A stretch of 64,000 bases of DNA from JANRKB01 sp033763695 (lineage in GTDB: Bacteria; Planctomycetota; Phycisphaerae; Phycisphaerales; UBA1924): NCBI GenBank assembly GCA_033763695.1, contig JANRKB010000043.1:507229-571228 (forward strand), written 5' to 3'. The position numbers were made by a program, and so were the translations under genes. This document shows positions 15,877 through 25,566 of the stretch, one piece after another; within the stretch, counting starts at the first letter, position 1, and each line of letters begins with the position of its first letter. Under the pieces are notes generated by a model. It was not told where the DNA came from and did no database searches. It saw only the letters and a list, made by a program, of their open reading frames with translations.

Positions 15877-18800
15877 ATGCGATCGCGGCCGGATGACATC
15901 AATCGATTTGCTCCACGCAGGTGCCCGCCCGCACACCAACTCGCGCGCTGCGCTGGCGTCGCGCTGGCGATCAGCATCGCGGCGATCCCATTGTCTCCCT
16001 TCTCCGCCAGCGCCCAGCTCGCGCCGCTCTACACCGACGACTCGATCAATGCCGCCGAGGCCCTGACGCGCCTCAATGAGCTTGCCGCATCCGGAAACGT
16101 CGGCGAGGCCTCGCGCGTCGCCCAGTCGCTGCTCACCGACGAGGGCGATCGCGTCATCGAGATGCCCGGCGACACCAACCTCTTCGGCAGCGTGCGGGCA
16201 CGCGTGCACGACGCCCTGCGCTCGCGCCCGTCGCTGCTGCGCCGATATCGCGACGACGAGCAGCCCGAGGCGGCCCGTCTCGTGCAGGCGGACCAGTTGC
16301 AGGCCGCCGAGCAGACGCGATCGATGACGCGGGCCGGGCTTGATGCCGCGCTGCGACTGGTTCGCCGACGGCTCGATGCAGGCAGCTTCGACGCCGCATG
16401 GCTCACACTGCGACCCTTGCAGCAACATCCGGATCTCGCGGGCGTCGAGGGCGGCGCGGGCGAGGCGATCGCCGTGGACGCCGCGGCTCTCAAGGACGCG
16501 GCCCACCTCGCGATTGAACTCAGCCGCTATCTGGCGCGCGATGAGGTCAAGGCCCTCGCGTCGTCGTGGGCAAGCCGCGCCAATGTCGAGGCCGAACTGG
16601 CCGCCGCCACGCCCATCGCCCCGCCGGCACGCGCAAGCGTCCGCGGCATCACCCCGATGGACCCGCAGGGCGAGGTTGACGCCGCCAAGGTGCCCGGCAC
16701 ACCCCTCGCCTGGTTTGTCACCACACCAGCCCGCGGCGGCGACAACGTCAGTGAAGACGACGTCCGATTCGGCGGCGACGCCCCCGATCGTGCGCTCGCC
16801 GACGCGTGGATCATGCCCACCATCGCCGGCGATTCCATCGTCGTCAACGACGGCATGCAGATCAGCGCGTGGGACCGCTACACGCTCATGCCCATCTGGA
16901 CGCTCCGCCCACCCGCGCCGCTCGCGCGTGCCGCGGGCTCCGACATGCGCGATGAGCAGATCGTGCAGACGCGCCTCATCGAAGACGTCAACACCGTGGC
17001 GATCGAAGGCAACGTTGGCGTCGGTGTGACGGGATACGCGATCACCACACGCCGCATGGGCGACCCGCGCGTCCACGCCTTCGATGTCGCCACCGGCAAG
17101 CCCCTCTGGTCGCAGAACGTCACATGGCTTGATCGCCAGCTCTCCGACGGCGGAACGATCCGCGGCCCGGCGGTCATCAGCGATGGCACTGTGATCGTCA
17201 CCGTCCGCAAGAACTCCAACGCACGCCGCGTGACCAGCCTCTACGCCGCCGGGCTTGATCTGTACTCCGGCGAACTCAAGTGGCTGAGACTCGTCGGCTC
17301 GGTGGGCATGCTCGCCTACGCCCAGTCTTTCCGCGCGACGGACGCGGCGATCGTGCACGACGGCCTCGTCTATCGCTCCGACGCGCTCGGCGTCGTGTTT
17401 GCGATCGAGGCCGCGACCGGACGCGTCGCGTGGGTCAAGCGACTGACCCCGCCGCCCGACGGCACGCAGACCCGCGTTAGCAACCCCATCGCGCAGCCCT
17501 GGGCGTGCGCGACACCCGTGCTCGACGGCGGCACGCTTCTCGTCATTGATCCAACCACGCGTGACATCCTCCGTATCGACGCCACCACCGGCGCGACGCT
17601 CGCGACCATCCCCGCCGCCGCCAGCGGCAACGCACGCTACTTGGTGCGCACGCGCGACTGGCTCGCCTGCGTCAGCGAAACCAAAGCGACATTCCTGCCC
17701 ATCGCCACGCTGGACACCAACCACGCCGTACGCATCGAGATTGAAACACTCGGCCGCGTCACAACCAGCGGCACGCGCTTCGCCATGCCGATCCGCGCGG
17801 GCGTGGCGCTGGTCGATCCGGCCAACATCAACGCCATCACCACGCTCGCGCTGCAGTCGACCGGCAACGTACTTCTCGACGAGGGCCACGCGATCGTCGC
17901 CGACGCGACGCGCGTGCAGAGCTATCTGACATGGGATCTGGCGCGAACGCTGCTTCAGAAGCAGGCGACCGCACGCCCCGGCGAGCCGCAGCCCGTGCTG
18001 ACGCTTGCCGAGCTCGCTTATCGCGCGGGCAAGCCCGAGCAGGTCGCCGCAGCCGCCGATCGCGTGCTGGATATCGCCGACCAGGCCAGCGACCCCGCGG
18101 CGGGCGCGAACGCGCGGCGGCAGCTCTTCGCACTCCTCTGGAACATCCTTGAGGCCGGACGCGAGAAGTTTGATCTGGGCATCGATGCCGCGCCCGCAGT
18201 CCGGCCTGAGAACGCCGGTGACAAGGAAGCCCAGGCAGAGACCAGCAGTCAGCGCCCACCTGAAAGCGCGATGAGCGCACTCACGCTCCCGCTGTTGGAT
18301 GACATCGCGACGCGACTTGGTCGGGCGGCAGAGACACCCACCCAGCGTGCATGCCACGCGCTCGCCACCGGCTGGATCAGCAGCGCCCGCGCCACCAAGG
18401 CCGCAGACGTCGCCCGCGCGGTTGAGGCCTATCAGTCGATTCTCGGCGATGACGCCGTGCGCAGCGCCTCGGCAGGCGCGATCTCGGCCGCTGGTCCCTC
18501 CGGCGAAGTGGCCCGCGACCGCCTCGTCGCGCTCATCGGTCGCTGGGGCATCGGCGTGTACGCGTCCTTCTCCGCACAGGCCCAGCGCGAGCTTTCGCAG
18601 CTCGGCCCCACGGCCGGGGCGAAGGAGATCGAGGCGATCGCCCGCCGATATCCCTGCGCGCTGGGCGTTCCACGCGCGTGGGCCAACGCCGCGGACATTC
18701 GCCTCAAGGCTGGCGACGCAACGCGTGCCAGTGCTGATCTGGCCGCGGGCGTGGATGCCGCACGACGACTCGCGTCGTGGGGCGTTGCCGATGCCGGCGC

Positions 18801-20271
18801 GACCAGCCAGGAGCTCGCGCGATCGCTCTTCGCCCTCCTCGCCAAGAGCGGCCGCGAGGGCCACGCCCTGCGCCTCGCGCGCGAGTTTCCCGCCGCGGCA
18901 GGCGCGGCCGACCTCACCGCGTTGCGTTCGTCGCTTGGCACCCTCAATCGTCGTGCCCGCATCGGGCGCGTCGCTGGCAGCGAATCCGGAGCCTCGCGCA
19001 TCCTCGCCGGTTGGACCATCGATGAACCCATCATCATCGACGGCCCCGGACACGCCACAGACCAGGCCCCGCTCATCAATCTCACCGAGCAGGCGATGGC
19101 TGTCTTCGCGCCGCGCATCGAAGACGGCAGGCTCAAGCCGCTCTGGCAGCGCACCTTTGATCGCGCACGCCAACCCAAGTTCGTCCGCATCGACTGGGAC
19201 GCCGCATACGTCTTCTGGCCCGCAAGCCGCGGCGGAAGCGTCGAGCGCATCAACACCGACGGCACATCCGCGTGGCGCACGCCCGAAATGCGCGAACTCT
19301 TCAAGACCCAGCCGCAGGACCCCGAGAACCCCAACACCTTCGAGACGCTCTCCGGCCGCGTCAAGACCACCGACCTTCTGATCGCCATGGACGAGCAGTC
19401 GCTCTGCGTGATCGAACGCAGCGGACGCATGGGACGGTTCGATCTCGCCACGGGTGCCATCATGTGGTCCGGGCGACTTCCGCTCAGCCGCGTCTATGAC
19501 GCCGTGCTCGTCGGTGGCACGCTCCTCGCCGCGGGCACCAGCGAAGACACGCCGCGCGGCACGAACCCCGAGCAGCCGCTGCTCTGCGCTCTGTCCAAGG
19601 AAGGCGGCGAGCCGCGCGTCTTCGACGTGCTCGCCAAGGAGAGCAAGGGCCCCGGCGTGCGCTGGCTGCGCGCCGCCAAGGACGCCGTCGTTGTCGGGTT
19701 TGAAGAGGGCGTCGCGATGGTCAGCGTCAGTGACGGCGTGCTCCGCTGGGGCGTGGTCCGCTCGGCCCTGCAGCGCACCGCCGACTGCCGCGTCATCGGC
19801 GATCGCATCTTTCTGGTCGATCAGGAACGCTCCTTGCAACTCATCGACGCCGCCACCGGCGCCCTCGCCGAAGATCGCATCGAGGATCGTGGCCGGCTCC
19901 GCGACGACGGCGTGCCCGCGCGACTCGCGGTGGTGAACGACCACCTGCTCATCGTCGGTTCACGCGGCGTCGTCGTACTCAGCAAGGACGGCATCGTCGT
20001 CGGCGAAGACTCGACCGACGAACGCACCATCGTCGGCACGCCCATCGTCGGTGAGAACGCCGTGGCGTTCGTCGGCGGCGAAGTCCCGCCCACGCAGTCG
20101 GCGAGCGCCAAGGACGCCGTCGGACTCCGCGTGGTCGCCACCCCCTCCGGGCGGATGCTGCAATCCACCGCACTGCTCGTGCCGCGTCTGCCCTCGGCGG
20201 TTTGGGCGATTGATGACAAACTTCTGGTGACCAGTGGCCAGGCAACCATCGTGCTCGACGCCGCGCCGTGA
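15877..20271 (+). CDS. Giant secreted PQQ-like beta-propeller protein
   Basis: A 1464-residue exported protein. A basic N-terminus and hydrophobic run (GVALAISIAAIPLSPFSASA) form a signal peptide with cleavage predicted around residue 47. Helical TPR-like sequence occurs at about 50-230 and again in the middle third (many Ala/Glu/Leu repeats). At least two blocks of PQQ-type propeller blades carry the W-containing strand signature, for example LMPIWTLRPP, GKPLWSQNVTW, GRVAWVKRLTPP, GELKWLRL and, near the C-terminus, GAIMWSGRLP and GVLRWGVVRS. The start follows a GGAG nine bases upstream; an in-frame ATG 15 bases earlier is the alternative. Such proteins in planctomycetes are periplasmic or surface scaffolds. 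No catalytic residues are recognisable. Confidence 0.8.
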   Translation: MRSRPDDINRFAPRRCPPAHQLARCAGVALAISIAAIPLSPFSASAQLAPLYTDDSINAAEALTRLNELAASGNVGEASRVAQSLLTDEGDRVIEMPGDTNLFGSVRARVHDALRSRPSLLRRYRDDEQPEAARLVQADQLQAAEQTRSMTRAGLDAALRLVRRRLDAGSFDAAWLTLRPLQQHPDLAGVEGGAGEAIAVDAAALKDAAHLAIELSRYLARDEVKALASSWASRANVEAELAAATPIAPPARASVRGITPMDPQGEVDAAKVPGTPLAWFVTTPARGGDNVSEDDVRFGGDAPDRALADAWIMPTIAGDSIVVNDGMQISAWDRYTLMPIWTLRPPAPLARAAGSDMRDEQIVQTRLIEDVNTVAIEGNVGVGVTGYAITTRRMGDPRVHAFDVATGKPLWSQNVTWLDRQLSDGGTIRGPAVISDGTVIVTVRKNSNARRVTSLYAAGLDLYSGELKWLRLVGSVGMLAYAQSFRATDAAIVHDGLVYRSDALGVVFAIEAATGRVAWVKRLTPPPDGTQTRVSNPIAQPWACATPVLDGGTLLVIDPTTRDILRIDATTGATLATIPAAASGNARYLVRTRDWLACVSETKATFLPIATLDTNHAVRIEIETLGRVTTSGTRFAMPIRAGVALVDPANINAITTLALQSTGNVLLDEGHAIVADATRVQSYLTWDLARTLLQKQATARPGEPQPVLTLAELAYRAGKPEQVAAAADRVLDIADQASDPAAGANARRQLFALLWNILEAGREKFDLGIDAAPAVRPENAGDKEAQAETSSQRPPESAMSALTLPLLDDIATRLGRAAETPTQRACHALATGWISSARATKAADVARAVEAYQSILGDDAVRSASAGAISAAGPSGEVARDRLVALIGRWGIGVYASFSAQAQRELSQLGPTAGAKEIEAIARRYPCALGVPRAWANAADIRLKAGDATRASADLAAGVDAARRLASWGVADAGATSQELARSLFALLAKSGREGHALRLAREFPAAAGAADLTALRSSLGTLNRRARIGRVAGSESGASRILAGWTIDEPIIIDGPGHATDQAPLINLTEQAMAVFAPRIEDGRLKPLWQRTFDRARQPKFVRIDWDAAYVFWPASRGGSVERINTDGTSAWRTPEMRELFKTQPQDPENPNTFETLSGRVKTTDLLIAMDEQSLCVIERSGRMGRFDLATGAIMWSGRLPLSRVYDAVLVGGTLLAAGTSEDTPRGTNPEQPLLCALSKEGGEPRVFDVLAKESKGPGVRWLRAAKDAVVVGFEEGVAMVSVSDGVLRWGVVRSALQRTADCRVIGDRIFLVDQERSLQLIDAATGALAEDRIEDRGRLRDDGVPARLAVVNDHLLIVGSRGVVVLSKDGIVVGEDSTDERTIVGTPIVGENAVAFVGGEVPPTQSASAKDAVGLRVVATPSGRMLQSTALLVPRLPSAVWAIDDKLLVTSGQATIVLDAAP

Positions 20272-20295
20272 GTGGGCCGATCCGTCGACGCGCGC

Positions 20296-20769
20296 TTATC
20301 GCGGTGCGGCAGTTGCCGAATCGCTCTTGCGCGTCGCCTTCCAGTTGAGTTCGAAGTTGCGTGCGAGTGATTGCACGCGCCCGAGAAGCGTGCCATCAGG
20401 CATCGTTGCGCCCAGCCAGTAATACGGCCCGCCCGACTCGCCCGAAGTGTCGCTCACCATGCAGAACGCGATGGTCTGTCCGCGCTCGTCGGGAATGACC
20501 CACCACAGACCATTGTCAAACGTCGAGCCGTCGTACACACTGCCCGTGAAGCCATGCGTGCGCTTCGCGCCGCTCGACGCGGGCGTGATCACCATCTCCT
20601 TGATGTACGACCCGTCTTGCGCAGGCGAGAGATCCATCGCCCACGCACCCGCATGTGCCCCAAGCGACGGTTCGGCCGCGGCATCCGCGACGCGATCGTG
20701 ATGCGACGCGCACCCGCCGAGAGACGCAAGTGACAGGGCGACAGCACCAACGCGAAGAGGCTTCATCAT
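20296..20769 (-). CDS. Predicted lipoprotein, unknown function
   Basis: A 157-residue precursor with a lipoprotein signal peptide: MMKPL start, hydrophobic core VGAVALSLASLGG and lipobox cysteine in LGGC near residue 20, after which the mature protein begins with ASHHDR. The mature part is a compact, Trp/Gly/Thr-rich beta-type domain of about 135 residues. I do not recognise it. It converges with the PQQ-propeller gene, leaving 24 bases between stops. GAAAG lies 10-14 bases before the ATG as a possible ribosome binding site. Confidence 0.7.
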   Translation of the reverse strand: MMKPLRVGAVALSLASLGGCASHHDRVADAAAEPSLGAHAGAWAMDLSPAQDGSYIKEMVITPASSGAKRTHGFTGSVYDGSTFDNGLWWVIPDERGQTIAFCMVSDTSGESGGPYYWLGATMPDGTLLGRVQSLARNFELNWKATRKSDSATAAPR

Positions 20770-20829
20770 GGGTCTGCTTTCGTGTGCCGCGAAGCGTTGG
20801 ATGCGGCGCGACAAACGTCGCGCGATGGT

Positions 20830-20835
20830 TACGAT
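20830..20835 (+). promoter_or_regulatory. Leaderless -10 of the DUF2798 gene
   Basis: TACGAT, spacer GCCTGC, ATG at 20842. This spacing argues for 20842 over the in-frame ATG at 20782. Confidence 0.5.
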
Positions 20836-20841
20836 GCCTGC

Positions 20842-21063
20842 ATGCTGAGCCGCCGCGGTTCCAACGCGCTGTTTCTCGTCCTGCTCTGCCTCGTGCTCTC
20901 CGGCGTGATCGCGCTGGCAGTCACCATCAGCGCATCGGGACTCACCAGCGGCCTGACCTGGCGATGGACCCGCGCGTGGGCCGTCGGCATGCTCGTCGCC
21001 ACGCCCACGGCATTCCTTCTCGTTCCCGCCCTACGCCGATTCTGCGACCGCCTCTCCCGATGA
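20842..21063 (+). CDS. DUF2798 family small membrane protein
   Basis: A 73-residue protein with two transmembrane helices (LFLVLLCLVLSGVIALAV and AWAVGMLVATPTAFLLVPAL). The spacing, the W..AW..G motif between helices and the terminal P..RR.CD pattern match the DUF2798 family, whose function is unknown. An upstream in-frame ATG would add 20 polar residues, but the family start and the TACGAT-N6-ATG arrangement both favour 20842. Confidence 0.75.
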   Translation: MLSRRGSNALFLVLLCLVLSGVIALAVTISASGLTSGLTWRWTRAWAVGMLVATPTAFLLVPALRRFCDRLSR

Positions 21064-21072
21064 TCAACCGGC

Positions 21073-21104
21073 CACTGAGTTCCGCGTCTGTGAGAAACGC
21101 AGTG
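21073..21104 (+). repeat. GTGCCA-type hairpin, degenerate
   Basis: Arms CACTGAGTTCC and GAAACGCAGTG with loop GCGTCTGTGA, next to a decayed flank (GGCCA). It resembles the intact copy at 35034 with several substitutions, suggesting an old copy. Confidence 0.6.
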
Positions 21105-21299
21105 CTCTCGGCGCGCTTGTCTTGACGCCCCCTCACAGAGGGAGCGGGTCGGGGGTGGGTGCGAGATGCTGAAGTGACGTGCTCGACGCACTGCGTCGCG
21201 CACGTTGCAATCGAGCGCGCAAGAGCAAAAACAAATACCCTCCCTGGTCGGGAGGGGTGTCACGATGCGACCAACGGGTTCGCGCCGACTTGCGTGCGC

Positions 21300-22265
21300 T
21301 CAGCCGTTCTTGCGATACCACTCGATCGTGCGCTTCAGGCCTTCTTCAAAGCCCATCTGCGCACGCCAGTTGAGCAGCTTCGCCGCACGCTCGGTGTCCA
21401 GGCAGCGACGCGGCTGGCCGTCGGGCTTGGTCGCGTCCCACGTGATCCCACCCTTGAAGCCCGTGAGCTTCACGATGAGTTCAACGAGGTCCTTGATCTT
21501 GATCTCCGAGCCATTGCCCAGGTTGATCGGCGTCGGCTCGTCCATCATCTCCGTCGCGCGGATGATGCCCTCGGCCGCATCATCGACATACAGGAACTCG
21601 CGGCTCGCCGAGCCGGTGCCCCAGCACACGATCTCCTTGTCGCCGCGATTCGCCGCCTCCACGCACTTGCGAATCAGCGCGGGGATCACGTGGCTCGAGT
21701 TGAGGTCGAAGTTGTCAAACGGCCCGTACAGGTTCACCGGCAGCACATACGACGAGCGGAACTTGTACTGCAGCATGTACGCGTCCAGCATCTGCCACGC
21801 CGCCTTCTTCGCGACGCCGTACGGCGCGTTCGTCACCTCCGGATACCCGTTCCACAGGTTCTCTTCCTTGAACGGCACGGGCGTGAGGTTTGGATAGGCA
21901 CAGATCGTTCCGACCTGGACAAACTTGCCGCCGCGCTCGTGCAGGCCATCAAGGCGCCCCTGCTCGATCAGGTGCAGCGCCATCGCCATGTTGGCGAAGA
22001 AGTAGCGGCCCGGGTTCAGGCGGTTGGCGCCGATGCCACCGACCTCCGCGGCCAGGTGAATCACCACATCGGCCTTGTTCGCGCCGAACGCGCCGCGATA
22101 CAGCCGCGCGACGTCGACTTCCTTGGTCAGGTCAAAGTCCTTGCGGCGCGGGACGAAGATGTCCGTCACGCCGCGGGCCTTGAGGCGATCGACCACGTGG
22201 CGACCCAAGAAACCGGCGCCGCCGGTGACGATGACACGCTTGCCTTTGAGGTCGAGGGTCGACAT
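21300..22265 (-). CDS. fcl: GDP-L-fucose synthase
   Basis: NADPH-dependent epimerase/reductase of the SDR superfamily that converts GDP-4-keto-6-deoxymannose to GDP-L-fucose, a sugar donor for surface glycans. The 321-residue length is typical. Motifs: GGAGFLG nucleotide loop at residues 15-21, HLAAEVGGIGAN, the YxxxK catalytic pair in YGVAKK, and NLYGPFDNFDLNSSHVIPALI, characteristic of this subgroup. A good Shine-Dalgarno (AAGGAA) lies six bases before the ATG. The partner gene gmd is not in the window. The divergent neighbour is a glycosyltransferase, consistent with a glycan role. Confidence 0.9.
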   Translation of the reverse strand: MSTLDLKGKRVIVTGGAGFLGRHVVDRLKARGVTDIFVPRRKDFDLTKEVDVARLYRGAFGANKADVVIHLAAEVGGIGANRLNPGRYFFANMAMALHLIEQGRLDGLHERGGKFVQVGTICAYPNLTPVPFKEENLWNGYPEVTNAPYGVAKKAAWQMLDAYMLQYKFRSSYVLPVNLYGPFDNFDLNSSHVIPALIRKCVEAANRGDKEIVCWGTGSASREFLYVDDAAEGIIRATEMMDEPTPINLGNGSEIKIKDLVELIVKLTGFKGGITWDATKPDGQPRRCLDTERAAKLLNWRAQMGFEEGLKRTIEWYRKNG

Positions 22266-22584
22266 GGGGTGTTCCTTGCTGGGCCGAGGGGGATGTTTGG
22301 TTAAAGAAAGAGGCGTGTTGTGATTTTGGAAGACATCTGGGGAAAACACTGACTGCTGGCATCTGCATCTCGCCGATACTGGGGCGACCGGATGCGATCC
22401 GGGGCCATTATCGGCAGGACGCCAAGGGTAGTGGCGGCAGTCGTGCAGGAAAAGCAGCACTGCCGCGTTCAGCGTGCGGCATATCGCGCCATTGCGTTTC
22501 TGCGCGGCCGTGCTAGGGTTGTCGCCCCGTCCCAAACCCCGCCTCTGCGACAGCGGGGATCACGCTGGAGAGTTGATCGGCCGC
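22266..22584. other. Divergent intergenic region, fcl and GT4
   Basis: About 320 bases with the Shine-Dalgarno sites of both flanking genes. I see no strong hairpin, repeat or short gene. Confidence 0.4.
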
Positions 22585-23853
22585 ATGAAGATTCTCATCC
22601 ACGAGCCCGATCATGCCGGACACCGGATGACCTTCGTGCGTCACCTGATCCCCGCCTTCTCGGGGCTGGCGGACGAGCTGTACGTCAGCGTCACCGCCGC
22701 GGCTCTGAACTCGCCCGAGTACAAAACTCAGGTCGAGCCGCTCAAGGACATGTTCCGCTTCGTCGAGTCCCCGCCCGTGAGCCACGGCGGGCTGCTCGGC
22801 TTCGCCCGCTCCAAACTCAGCACGCTCTGCGGCATCGCCCGCAAGGTCAAGGCCGATCATCTGATCGTGCCCTTCGGCGATGGCCTCGTCCAGTGGACCG
22901 GCATGCTCGGTTCGACGATCTGCAACCTGCGTTGGCGCGGCGCGCACGCCGAGGCTCTCATGCTCCGCGGCGGCTACGGCTATCCCGGCCTCGGCCCCCG
23001 CGAACAGCGCAAGACCATGATCGATACCTCGCTCTCGGGGCGCAGCCCGTGGCAGGCCATCCACTACCTCGACCCGCTCTCATATGAGTACGTCGCTTCG
23101 CTCGGCACGGGGCTCTCGCGCCGCGCCCATCTGATGCCCGATCCGATCGACCCCTGGGTCAGCGTCTCCAAGGCCGAGGCACGCCGTCGCCTCGGCATCG
23201 GCGTCGAGGGACGCTACATCGGCTGCGTCGGCGCGATGACGCCGATCAAGGGCGTTGATCTGCTCATCAAGGCATTCGCCGCCGCGCGCGTCAGCTCCGG
23301 CGACCGTCTGCTGCTGGTCGGCAAGATGGATAACACCGTGCGCGGCCTTGTGCAGCACGACATGGCCGAACTCGCCAAGCGCGACCGCATCGTCGTCATC
23401 GACAGATATGTCAGCGACGAGGAACTCTCGCTCGCCGTCGATGCGATGGACGTCGTGTGTACGCCTTACCCGAATCACATCGGCTCCGCGAGCATCGTGA
23501 TCCGCGGCGCGGCCGCCCATCGCCCGGTGCTGGCGCAGGCCTTCGGCTGGATGGGCATGGTCGTGCCCCGCTTTGGTCTGGGTTGGACCTGCGAGGTGCG
23601 CGACCGCGACACCTTCAGCGGCGCGATCCAGCGGGCGCTGGCAAACGCCGAGTACTACCAGTTCGGGCCGAGCGTTGAGGGCTTTGTCAACTTCCACACC
23701 GTGCCCAACTTCATCGCGCACTGGACCCGCAACGTGCGCGAGCGGCTCGGCAAGCCCATGCCCGCCGACATGGTGTCGTGGGATGATGTCATCCGAAACG
23801 AGACGAACACGCCCGCGCCGGCTCCGATCCCGTTCTCCCGCACCGGCGCGTAA
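22585..23853 (+). CDS. GT4-type glycosyltransferase
   Basis: A 422-residue GT-B fold glycosyltransferase. The N-terminal domain begins MKILIHEPDHAGHRMTFVRH, where HAGHR forms the first glycine/histidine loop. The C-terminal donor domain contains GCVGAMTPIKGVDLLIKAF, the standard GT4 beta-strand and helix, followed by VVCTPYPNHIGSASIVIRGAAA, the donor-sugar region with variant E-x7-E. GGAG about ten bases upstream supports the ATG at 22585. It is divergent from GDP-fucose synthase, so a fucosylated or related surface polysaccharide is a reasonable guess for its product, but donor and acceptor are not determinable here. Confidence 0.8.
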   Translation: MKILIHEPDHAGHRMTFVRHLIPAFSGLADELYVSVTAAALNSPEYKTQVEPLKDMFRFVESPPVSHGGLLGFARSKLSTLCGIARKVKADHLIVPFGDGLVQWTGMLGSTICNLRWRGAHAEALMLRGGYGYPGLGPREQRKTMIDTSLSGRSPWQAIHYLDPLSYEYVASLGTGLSRRAHLMPDPIDPWVSVSKAEARRRLGIGVEGRYIGCVGAMTPIKGVDLLIKAFAAARVSSGDRLLLVGKMDNTVRGLVQHDMAELAKRDRIVVIDRYVSDEELSLAVDAMDVVCTPYPNHIGSASIVIRGAAAHRPVLAQAFGWMGMVVPRFGLGWTCEVRDRDTFSGAIQRALANAEYYQFGPSVEGFVNFHTVPNFIAHWTRNVRERLGKPMPADMVSWDDVIRNETNTPAPAPIPFSRTGA

Positions 23854-23903
23854 ACCGATCTCGCTGACTCAGCATCATCGCTCGTCCTGGGGCTTCACGC
23901 CAC

Positions 23904-23940
23904 TGTGCCATCGTGCCATCGTGCCATGATGCCACGATGC
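23904..23940. repeat. GTGCCAT triplet with imperfect hairpin
   Basis: Three successive GTGCCAT(C) units, the last running into arms CATCGTG and CACGATG. It lies between convergent genes and is probably related to the GTGCCA hairpin family. Confidence 0.45.
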
Positions 23941-23985
23941 CTCATGGCTTGATGCCTTCTTTTCATCCGAACACACTGCCGTCTC

Positions 23986-25263
23986 TCACGAAATCGTGAG
24001 CACGGGCCGCTTCGCCGCCTGCTTCATCTTCGCCAGCGCGATCTGCGACTCGAAGTTGCCCACAAGCCGCTCCAGCGCCGCGCTCAGCCGCTGACCGGCG
24101 GGGTCGGTGCCCGTGTAGTTCTTCGTCGGTTCGCCCGCGTCGCTGTTGGCCCGCAGGCTCATGGTGATCGGCACGGCACCCAGGAACGGCACGTTGCAGC
24201 GCTGCGCCATCATCTCCGCCCCGCCGCGCCCGAAGATGTCGTACTCCTTGCCGTCGTCGCCCACAAACGACGACATGTTCTCCACCACGCCGAGGATGTC
24301 GACACCCAGTTGCTGGAACATCCGCAGCGCGCGGATCGCGTCATCCTGGGCCACCTGCTGCGGCGTGCAGACAACCACCGCGCCCGTCAGTTTCAACGTC
24401 TGACTCATCGTCAGCGAAATGTCGCCCGTGCCCGGCGGCAGATCGATGATCAGGTAATCAAGCTCGCCCCACGCCGTCTGCTCGACCAGTTGCTTGAACG
24501 CGCCGTGCGCCATCGGCCCGCGCCAGATCAGCGGCTTGTCCGCGTCCACGAGTTTGCCGATCGTGATCGACTTGATGCCATGCACCAGGAACGGCTGCAA
24601 CTTCCCGTTGAGCACCGCCTGATCAAGCGTGCCAAGCCCCAGCATCGTCGGCATCGACGGCCCATAGATGTCGCCATCCAGCAGACCCACCGCATGACCC
24701 TTGCGCGCCAAGCCCACGGCCAGATTCAGCGCGATGCTCGACTTGCCGACGCCGCCTTTGCCCGCGCCGACCGCGATCACATGCTTGACGCCCGGCAGCG
24801 GCCCGCTCGCGCCCGAAAGCCCCTGCTGCGGATTGGCGGGTTGCGACGCCGGACGCTGCGTGTCCGCCAAGCCGCCGATCGGACGATGGCCGCCCGAATC
24901 CTGCGCGCTGGTCGGCGCGGGTGCCGGTGCCGGGCGCCCCGTGCCGCCGGTGAACGCGCCGAACTTGGCCGTGTGCACCACGTCGCCCGGTTCGTTGACG
25001 TACTCAACGATGAGCGAATCGACCTTCGCCCCGACGCGCGCCGCCTCCGCAATCAGCGCGGCATGGGCAGTCCGCGCAATCGAGTCCAGCACATGCGGCG
25101 GCACCCCCGGCACATGCAGCTTCACGCTCGCATAGGTGTCGCACGCGCTGGCCCACTGCAGCGCGCCCGACGAAACCAGGTCCGACGCCGCGTCGCTCGC
25201 GCTGGGCGACGGATTGGGAATGGTCGAGAGGGCGTGGCGGACAAGGTCTTTCGAGAGCGACAT
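23986..25263 (-). CDS. mrp: Mrp/NBP35 family iron-sulfur carrier ATPase
   Basis: A 425-residue P-loop ATPase of the Mrp/ApbC family, which binds and delivers Fe-S clusters. The N-terminal region resembles a MIP18/FSCA domain (roughly 1-110), then a Pro/Gly/Gln-rich linker of about 50 residues. The ATPase follows with the deviant Walker A GKGGVGKSS near residue 170, the switch DGDIYGPSMP and DLPPGTGD. At the position where many members have a cluster-binding CxxC after ENMS, this protein reads ENMSSFVGDDGKEYDIFG with no cysteine. A subset of natural members also lacks it. AGGA about ten bases before the ATG is a plausible ribosome binding site. Confidence 0.88.
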   Translation of the reverse strand: MSLSKDLVRHALSTIPNPSPSASDAASDLVSSGALQWASACDTYASVKLHVPGVPPHVLDSIARTAHAALIAEAARVGAKVDSLIVEYVNEPGDVVHTAKFGAFTGGTGRPAPAPAPTSAQDSGGHRPIGGLADTQRPASQPANPQQGLSGASGPLPGVKHVIAVGAGKGGVGKSSIALNLAVGLARKGHAVGLLDGDIYGPSMPTMLGLGTLDQAVLNGKLQPFLVHGIKSITIGKLVDADKPLIWRGPMAHGAFKQLVEQTAWGELDYLIIDLPPGTGDISLTMSQTLKLTGAVVVCTPQQVAQDDAIRALRMFQQLGVDILGVVENMSSFVGDDGKEYDIFGRGGAEMMAQRCNVPFLGAVPITMSLRANSDAGEPTKNYTGTDPAGQRLSAALERLVGNFESQIALAKMKQAAKRPVLTIS

Positions 25264-25566
25264 GGGACGCGTTCCTCAGATGGGCAGCGCCAAGAACGCA
25301 CCGAGTGGGCTTTCCGTCCCCGGGGTTTGCGTGGGGGGTGTCGTCGGTGCGGCCTGCGCGGACAGCACCGATGGTAGGGGACGGGGGTGCCGGACCCCGA
25401 GGTCTGGTGGTTGGCCCGTACATCAAAACCCGCCCGGCAATCATCAAGAACGCATGCAATCCCAGTCGATGCCCCTCGTTATGCCAAGGTCGGGAGGGTG
25501 TCTCGATCTCGCCGGCCTTCCGGCCCGAACCACACGTAGCCTCAACCTCGTGACAGGAGTCGCAAC
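25264..25566. other. Divergent intergenic region, mrp and the LTxxQ protein gene
   Basis: About 300 bases. It holds the AGGAG site of the rightward gene near 25553. No repeat, hairpin or short gene is convincing. Confidence 0.4.

Noticed and set aside
15781..19944. 1387-residue open frame antisense to the PQQ-propeller gene
   Set aside because: Long antisense frames are expected opposite GC-rich genes. Its residues are Gly/Ala/Arg/Asp-biased with no recognisable domain, while the plus strand has a signal peptide and propeller repeats.
23854..23985. GTGCCAT tandem copies as a microsatellite
   Set aside because: Only three units and they merge into an imperfect hairpin, so a link to the GTGCCA family is more likely than simple slippage; too degenerate to count as an intact copy.
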